A DNA stretch of 64,000 bases from Ichthyophis bannanicus. Taxonomy: Eukaryota > Chordata > Amphibia > Gymnophiona > Ichthyophiidae. The translations under genes were made by a program, and so were the position numbers. Numbering within the stretch: position 1 is the first letter of the stretch; every line of letters starts with the position of its first letter. This document shows, in pieces, positions 58,984-64,000 of this stretch. The stretch is from NCBI GenBank assembly GCA_033557465.1, contig CM066033.1, forward strand, positions 385,399,289-385,463,288, in the 5' to 3' direction. The notes under the pieces were generated by a model, which saw only the letters and a program-made list of their open reading frames with translations, was not told the origin of the DNA and made no database searches.

Positions 58984-59059
58984 GGCGTGGGGGGGGGTCA
59001 TTAACTTGTTTGTTATTCTTTCTGTTGCAGATAAAGGCCAAGGATCGTGTTGCTGTTGG

Positions 59060-59653
59060 ATGATTGGCCACTCCTTTGTGTTCTGGGCCGGTCGGCGAGC
59101 AGCAACACGGCCGTTGGGGCTGGATTTGGGACTTACAGAGTATGCGGTGTCCGTAACATGGCTGGGTGAGCGCGGACTACGGTGGATCCAGCTCTTGCCT
59201 TTGCTTCGGCATCACCAGCGTTCCAGAGTTGCACCGGACATTTTGCTGCTCCATTTGGGAGGCAACGATCTGGTTTCATGGACTTGCCGACAGTTGATTC
59301 GGGCAGTTCAAAAGGACTTGGGGGTAGTGTTGGGAATGTTTCCCAGGGTAATATTGGTGTGGTCTGATATCATTCCAAGGCCATCCTGTTGGGCTCAGCG
59401 GCGGTGGTCACGGGGTGTGACAAAGATTAACCGTCAAATTGGTAGATGGGTGGGGGAACAGGGAGGCTATCAGATCATGCACCCTTGGGTGGACGTGGAG
59501 TGCTCGGGCCTTTACCGGCCGGATAGCGTGCACTTGTCCCCGGTAGGTTTGGATTTACTTCTGAACGATTGGCAGGAGGCCTTGGAAAGTATTACGTTGA
59601 GGGCAGGGGCTGGTCGCAGCTTACCTTTGGGGGGCGGCTCTGGTCGTGGCTGA
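59060..59653 (+). CDS. Ngaro SGNH (GDSL-like) hydrolase
   Basis: 197 codons from the ATG at 59060. The SGNH esterase/lipase fold is shown by block I MIGHSFVFWA (Ser nucleophile, with GHS in place of GDS), block III LLHLGGNDLVSW (GxND) and block V DSVHLSPVGLDLL (Asp-x-x-His). All four name-giving residues are present and there are no stops. Such hydrolases are known passengers of Ngaro and some LINE elements. Substrate and role are unknown. 76 bases separate it from the recombinase stop, and a strong splice-acceptor-like sequence lies between. Starting at the ATG is my choice because the open frame upstream has no other ATG. Confidence 0.88.
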   Translation: MIGHSFVFWAGRRAATRPLGLDLGLTEYAVSVTWLGERGLRWIQLLPLLRHHQRSRVAPDILLLHLGGNDLVSWTCRQLIRAVQKDLGVVLGMFPRVILVWSDIIPRPSCWAQRRWSRGVTKINRQIGRWVGEQGGYQIMHPWVDVECSGLYRPDSVHLSPVGLDLLLNDWQEALESITLRAGAGRSLPLGGGSGRG

Positions 59654-59664
59654 CCTGAGCCGGT

Positions 59665-60070
59665 GGCGGGATCCCGGAGGTTTTCGGGGTCCGGAGCCGG
59701 AGGCAAGCAGGAGGGCGGGGGTGGGGTACCCCCGACCCGGTTAATCCCTCAGGTTTTTGCTAATAATATGGCGAAGCCGGAAGAGGGAGGGCGTGGAAAA
59801 TTTCTCAGGCCTGTGCCCGGAGGAAGCGGAAGCGGCGTCACCTTGCTACTAACATGGCTGTTGAGGGCTCGCTCTGCTTGGCGGGAGGGGGGGGGAGTTA
59901 TAATGTGTTGAATTGTATTATCTGGTTTATGTAAAAGGTTATTAAAGCTGCGACCAGTTTTAAGTCCAAGAAAGTGTTGTCATGTTTTTGTTATCAATTT
60001 ATTAGTTAGCAATAAATTAAGGGGGTGGCTAGGAGGGGCGAGAGGCGACATGTCCGCCTTACCCGGTTAT
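59665..60070 (+). repeat. Ngaro split direct repeat B1
   Basis: About 406 bp, from ggcgggatcccggaggtttt to cgccttacccggttat. Matches B2 with about ten substitutions and a one-base length change. Confidence 0.95.
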
Positions 60071-60403
60071 TGTAAGGCCGCGGGTCCCCGTCCCCGTGGC
60101 CGATCCTAACCGGGGGGGCGGCAGTCCAATCGCGCCCTCGGTTTTTCGGCGGCGCGCATGGGGGGGGCGAGCTCCTTGTCGCCCGGCGGTCTCATTGGCT
60201 CCCGCTGGCGTTTCAAACGTGCGGGAGCCAATGGGAGGGCTTGGACAGCGGCCAGCGGTGGGGGTGAGGTGCGGGGACCCGGCGCTGCTCCTTCCTTTCT
60301 CTCGGTGAGGCTGGAGGCGCCGGACGCCCACCCGCCCGCCCTTGCTGGGGATGCTCAGTGGGTTGGGGGTAGTGGGTTGTTGCAGCTTGGGGGGGGGGGA
60401 TTT
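60071..60403 (+). repeat. Ngaro A2 segment
   Basis: GC-rich, 333 bp, non-coding, between B1 and B2. In intact Ngaro elements this would match an A1 copy at the 5' end, and none is present here. Confidence 0.75.
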
Positions 60404-60808
60404 GGCGGGATCCCGGAGGTTTCTGGGGTCCGGAGCCGGAGGCAAGCAGGAGGGCGGGGGTGGGGTACCCCTGACCCGGTTAATCCCTCAGGTTTTTGCT
60501 AATAATATGGCGAAGCCGGAAGAGGGAGGGCGTGGAAAATTTCTCGGGCCTGTGCCCGGAGGAAGCGGAAGCGGCGTCACCTTGCTACTAACATGGCTGG
60601 TGAGGGCTCGCTCTGCTTGGCGGGAGGGGGGGGAGTTATAATGTCTTGAATTGTATTATCTGGCTTATGTAAAAGGTTATTAAAGCTGCGACCAGTTTTA
60701 AGTCCAAGAAAGTGTTGTCATGTTTTTGTTATCAATTTATTAGTTAGCAATAAATTAAGGGTGTGGCTAGAAGGGGCGAGAGGCAACATGTCCGCCTTAC
60801 CCGGTTAT
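60404..60808 (+). repeat. Ngaro split direct repeat B2
   Basis: Second copy of B, ending cgccttacccggttat, and the 3' limit of the element. Followed at once by a minisatellite. Confidence 0.95.
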
Positions 60809-61067
60809 ATATTGTGATTATTACACATGGGCAGAGTGCCCCAAACAATAGCCCCCCTGCAGAGAGCATTAAAAGATGAACTGCTGTTATATATTGTGAT
60901 TATTATACATGGGCAGAGTGCCCTAAACAAGAGCCCCCTACAGAGAGCATTAAGAGATGAACTGCTGTTATATATTGTGATTATTTTACATGGCCAGAGT
61001 GCCCTAAACAAGAGCCCCCTACAGAGAGCATTATGAGCTCTTAAATATTGTGATTATTATATAGGAC
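60809..61067 (+). repeat. Minisatellite, ~81-bp unit, 3.3 copies
   Basis: Units start atattgtgattatta at 60809, 60891, 60972 and 61045 (spacing 82, 81, 73). Each contains gggcagagtgccc or a close variant and cagagagcatta. Confidence 0.95.
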
Positions 61068-61755
61068 GTCTATGTAGGCTGGTATATTCAGATTAATATT
61101 ATTTTTCATAATACTGTGCACCTTTGGAGATAAACATGGCTTTTAATTGATAAGATCTTCACCTCTGTACTAAGAGGACTAATGTGTATCTGGGAGTTTG
61201 AGTTTCTTGCTCAATCGCTCACTGTTCTGCCCTCCAGAGCTTCTCCCTGGTGGGGTCCCTAACTGGATTCACAAGCCATCTGGGGACACAGTACCCCCAA
61301 CTTCCCTGCTTTGCACAATGCAACTGGATATTTGCAATTTTCTCTTCAGTTTTAATTCTCTCTATTGTCCCTTGAAGCTGCCACTTATATTGATGTGACA
61401 CGTACACTCTACTGGATAAGCATTCCCGGTTCAAAGAATTAAGCACTGAATCTCTCTACTCTGGAAATCCTCTACACAAACAGCAGAAACTGATTTGAGA
61501 CTCATAAATGTCAGGGAGATTGGCTAGGGGGAGTTTGCAATTAACTGGTCAACAAAGTTTTACAAAAGTCATGTTCCTGAAATAAAAATAGTAATTTCTC
61601 ATCAATTTTTATATGTTGAACACGAATATGACAGTGAAAGTGCAAAGTTGGCTCTAGTTTTTTTTGTAATCTACAAGAATTAATGTTTACATCACGAAAT
61701 GCATGTCAATAGTAAATATAATAGGCCTTCGGTTAATACCTGTAAAAAAACCAAG
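61068..61755. other. No gene or repeat recognised
   Basis: AT-rich intronic DNA. Confidence 0.45.
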
Positions 61756-62790
61756 TCATAGACTACTTCTTAGATTATTTTGCCTGTCTCTTGTACAGCT
61801 GTCCAAGAGCTTCTCTGGGGAGTGTCCAGCAGTAGTCAGCCAGCATTGTAGTGAACCATTTTCCCTGGTATCTTTGCTCCATTGTTGCAATATCCTGGTG
61901 AAAACGTTTGCCCTGTTCATCACTAACCATACCATAGGAAAGAAATCGAGATCGGAATCAAGGAAATGGATCTTTAGAGGCATATTGCAGCCAGGTTTCT
62001 GATACTGCATCAGCATGTCTTCCACTAGTTCCTTGTAGTTTTCTGCCCTAACATTCCCGAGAACTTTTGTTGACACTAGGCGAAAAGCATTCCATGCTTG
62101 TTTCGCATCACCCTGCAGCAAGTTGTTGAACCGGTCATCTTTGAAGAGCTCGCAAATCTGAGGACACACAAAATCTCCCTCTTTAATCTTTCCTTCGCTG
62201 AGTCGAGAGAACTTTTCATGCAGGTATCGGAAAGCAGTCCATGGCTTTCACAAAGTTTTTCATCAAACCTAGTTTGATGTGAAGGGGTGGTAGCAGGATT
62301 TTTTGAGCTTCAACTAGAGCTGGGTGCTGGATATTCTTCTCTCCAACTGTTACATTTTGTCTGCAATTCCATTCCTTCCGCAAGAAGTGCCAATCCCTTG
62401 CTCGGCTATCCCACTCACATAAGAAACACATGTATTATATATATCCCTGCTGCAGTCCCATTAAAAGGGCAACTACCTTCAAATCACCACAGAGGTACCA
62501 GCTGTACTTGTTATAGTTAATGGAAGTCAGTAGATGCTTTAAGTTATCGTATGTCTCTTTCATGTGGATGGCATGCGCTACTGGAATAGTTGGAAGACGG
62601 TTTCCATTGTTCAAAAGCACAGCCTTCAGACTCTGTTTCGAAGAGTCTATAGTCTCCAGTCTTGTGGGTCATGAGTGATTTTTAAGGCATTCATGAGGCT
62701 TTCAATATCGGAACAGAATACCAGATTACTTTCCTTTCCGACTGCGTATAGTACACTGCTGACGTCAGATGGCTTCAGCAGCCGTCGGGC
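61756..62790 (-). pseudogene. Uncharacterised mobile-element-associated protein, decayed
   Basis: Three minus-strand blocks in order: 62620-62435 (HMKETYDNLKHLLTSINYNK, YSWYLCGDLKVVALLMGLQ), 62431-62216 (FLCEWDSRARDWHFLRKEW, LLPPLHIKLGLMKNFVKAMD), and 62169-61756 (DDRFNNLLQGDAKQAWNAF, KELVEDMLMQYQKPGCNMPL, then IHFLDSDLDFF). After that a frame shift hides the RFHQDI...ADYCW segment. CxWDSR, PPLHIKLG and RFHQDI/ADYCW are hallmarks of a protein family that is widespread, in many copies, in arthropods, cnidarians and other animals. I remember it as unnamed and repeat-associated. Biochemical role unknown. Broken by at least three frame changes. Confidence 0.65.
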
Positions 62791-63035
62791 AGTAGTATTG
62801 CATTGCATCAGAAAATGATGCAATCAACTCTGGATGATGTGTGCATGCTGGTATTATGCAATGTGATGCAATATTACATCATTCAAGGCTTATTTGGGAT
62901 GTTGTTGATGTCCTACTGGATACATTTACACGGTGAAACGTCAAAAATGAATACATGCAATATCTTCAAAACGAGAGCCAACAAATTTTTTTTAATGTTA
63001 TATTTGTGTTCAGCTCACCAAGATACTACATATTA
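62791..63035. other. No gene recognised
   Basis: Contains repeated tgatgcaat / gatgcaatatt words only. Confidence 0.4.
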
Positions 63036-63325
63036 GGGCCTTTTAAAGTCAGTAACGATTTCAATGTTGACCAGTACTTTGATACAATAATTGACAAATG
63101 ACAAGGCCTGTAGCTCTCCATGCTTTGAAGAAATGACGTTATCTTTTGTCTTACGACTAGAGATCCTCTGCTCTTATCCCAGCCTATCTTGAATTCTGTT
63201 ACTGTTTTAATCTGCATCAGCTCCACTGGGAAGCCGTTCCATGCATCTAGCGCCTTTTTGGTGAAGGAATATTTTTTAATGTTATTCCCAATTCTACTAC
63301 TTTTAGGCCTCATATCTGTGACCTT
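63036..63325 (-). mobile_element. CR1 3' end, second subfamily
   Basis: The minus frame at 63313-63026 gives NNIKKYSFTKKALDAWNGFP, TVTEFKIGWDKSRGSL. It matches the C-terminus near 13500 (KYFFTERVVEAWKALPMEV) and the end at 47436. Confidence 0.88.
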
Positions 63326-63339
63326 GTCACCAATAGTGA

Positions 63340-63572
63340 AGGAATAGCCTAATAGTTAGAGTGGTGGGGGGACAAAAAGGGAAGCCAGGTTCTAATCCCA
63401 TCACTGCTCCTGTCACCTTGGGCAAGCCTTTTAACTGAGAGCTAAATAAACCTCACCTAGCTTTAAGTACAGCCTCAGATTTCAAGCCCTCTGGGGACAG
63501 GAAAATACCTGCTGTAGCTGAATGAAACTTGCCTTGAAAGCCTGAAAAGGCCATGCGCTATATCCAGTTCTA
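63340..63572 (+). mobile_element. tRNA-derived SINE
   Basis: gaatagcctaatagttagag (A-box region), ccaggttctaatcccatc (B-box-like), ccttgggcaagcc (CORE), then a diverged 3' part. Same family as 1748. Confidence 0.82.
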
Positions 63573-64000
63573 ACACAAGGCATACTATTTGGCTTTGATC
63601 AACCGCAAGACTCAAGGCACAGAATTGATCAAACATGACTTGCAACTCGCTTTATTACAGATTCAATCTTTACTTTTTAAAACCCTTGCAAATACTGCTG
63701 TAAAATCATTATACAGTAGTAGGACATTCAACCACATGGCTCCTCTTTTGCTGACCACATCTTGGTTCCCTATCTCTAACAAAATAAAATACAAGAGGCC
63801 GTTTTGCAAAATAGAAACAGAGAAGAATAGTACTGATTGAAAATCACTGCTATCTAGACAAATCGGCACTTATCCAGATAGCGCTGACACCGCCCCTTGC
63901 TCCGTCTACAGACCCCCCTGCTCTAACCAGGAGGCGAGGGAGTTTGTGGCGCTGTTCAGTGGTGCTGCTGAATATTGAATTCTTCCCCCTCAGCTGGCCA
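63573..64000. other. No gene; MITE-like fragment at the end
   Basis: 63850-64000 carries gcacttatccagatagc and gctgaatattgaattct, in the style of the dispersed 'gaatatc' fragments. Nothing coding. Confidence 0.4.

Larger units (their letters stand above)
56791..60808 (+). mobile_element. Ngaro-type tyrosine-recombinase retrotransposon, 5' truncated
   Basis: Order: partial reverse transcriptase, RNase H, tyrosine recombinase, SGNH hydrolase, then B1-A2-B2 split direct repeats (59665-60070, 60071-60403, 60404-60808). This order and the split direct repeats are the mark of the Ngaro group of DIRS-like elements, which integrate through a circular intermediate using the recombinase. The 5' A1 repeat and the gag-like region are absent. 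The stretch is CpG-rich and its repeats are about 97% alike, so the insertion is probably young. Confidence 0.88.

Noticed and set aside
60059..60641. Several GC-rich open frames in the Ngaro A2/B2 repeats
   Set aside because: Low stop density is caused by GC content. The repeats are non-coding in the group, and B1 and B2 translate differently after the one-base length change.
60809..61067. CRISPR-like array
   Set aside because: Units are contiguous ~81-bp tandem copies without unique spacers, in a vertebrate intron. A minisatellite.

Overview
The window is about 64 kb of vertebrate nuclear DNA. It looks like a non-mammalian tetrapod with a large, transposon-rich genome. The mix of CR1, L2, L1, Tc1/mariner, Ngaro-type tyrosine-recombinase retrotransposons, tRNA-derived SINEs and many foldback MITEs fits an amphibian, and a caecilian is my best guess. 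That assignment rests on repeat style and was not tested by a search. There are no bacterial-type genes, and I could support no tRNA or rRNA gene and no CRISPR array.

Only one host protein-coding gene is convincing: the first two coding exons of a classical calpain, best matched to calpain-8 (CAPN8), on the + strand. Exon 1 (31658-31894) carries the start codon and 79 codons. Exon 2 (42670-42739, 70 bp) carries the [11 protein letters not shown] block that precedes the catalytic cysteine. The exon with that cysteine is not in the window, so intron 2 is longer than 21 kb. Bases 1-31.4k are upstream/intergenic and 42.7-64k is intron 2.

Repeat layout from left to right: a CR1 3' end (2.5-3.4k); a Tc1 element split by two SINEs (3.6-5.7k); foldback elements (8.2k, 9.5k); a long CR1 carrying an inserted L2 and an L2 tail (9.7-13.6k); a nearly full-length minus-strand L1 with ORF1 and ORF2 (16.2-22.4k) that itself carries a SINE and a 352-bp insert with a perfect 58-bp inverted repeat; palindromic MITEs and nested MITEs (22.4k, 25.5k, 26.8k, 27-29.5k); L2 fragments (27.3-29.6k); a GC-rich dispersed element (29.7k, second copy at 56.3k); calpain exon 1; intron 1 full of MITEs, including a 640-bp element with ~100-bp inverted ends (37.65-38.29k); exon 2; a second Tc1 disrupted by a CR1 with an internal inversion (43.1-45.1k); a 1.8-kb minus CR1 (45.7-47.4k); a nest of three LINE-like elements that carry only an ORF1 (48.8-54.1k); a 5'-truncated Ngaro element with RT/RNase H, tyrosine recombinase, an SGNH hydrolase and split direct repeats (56.8-60.8k); an ~81-bp minisatellite; a pseudogene of an uncharacterised mobile-element-associated protein family (61.7-62.8k); and a CR1 end plus a SINE.

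The two best candidates for something little described are the ORF1-only retroposons (resembling mammalian HAL1 in logic, with 5' tandem promoter-like units in one copy) and the young CpG-rich Ngaro element with its recombinase/hydrolase junction. Nearly everything else is decayed transposon sequence layered by nested insertion.
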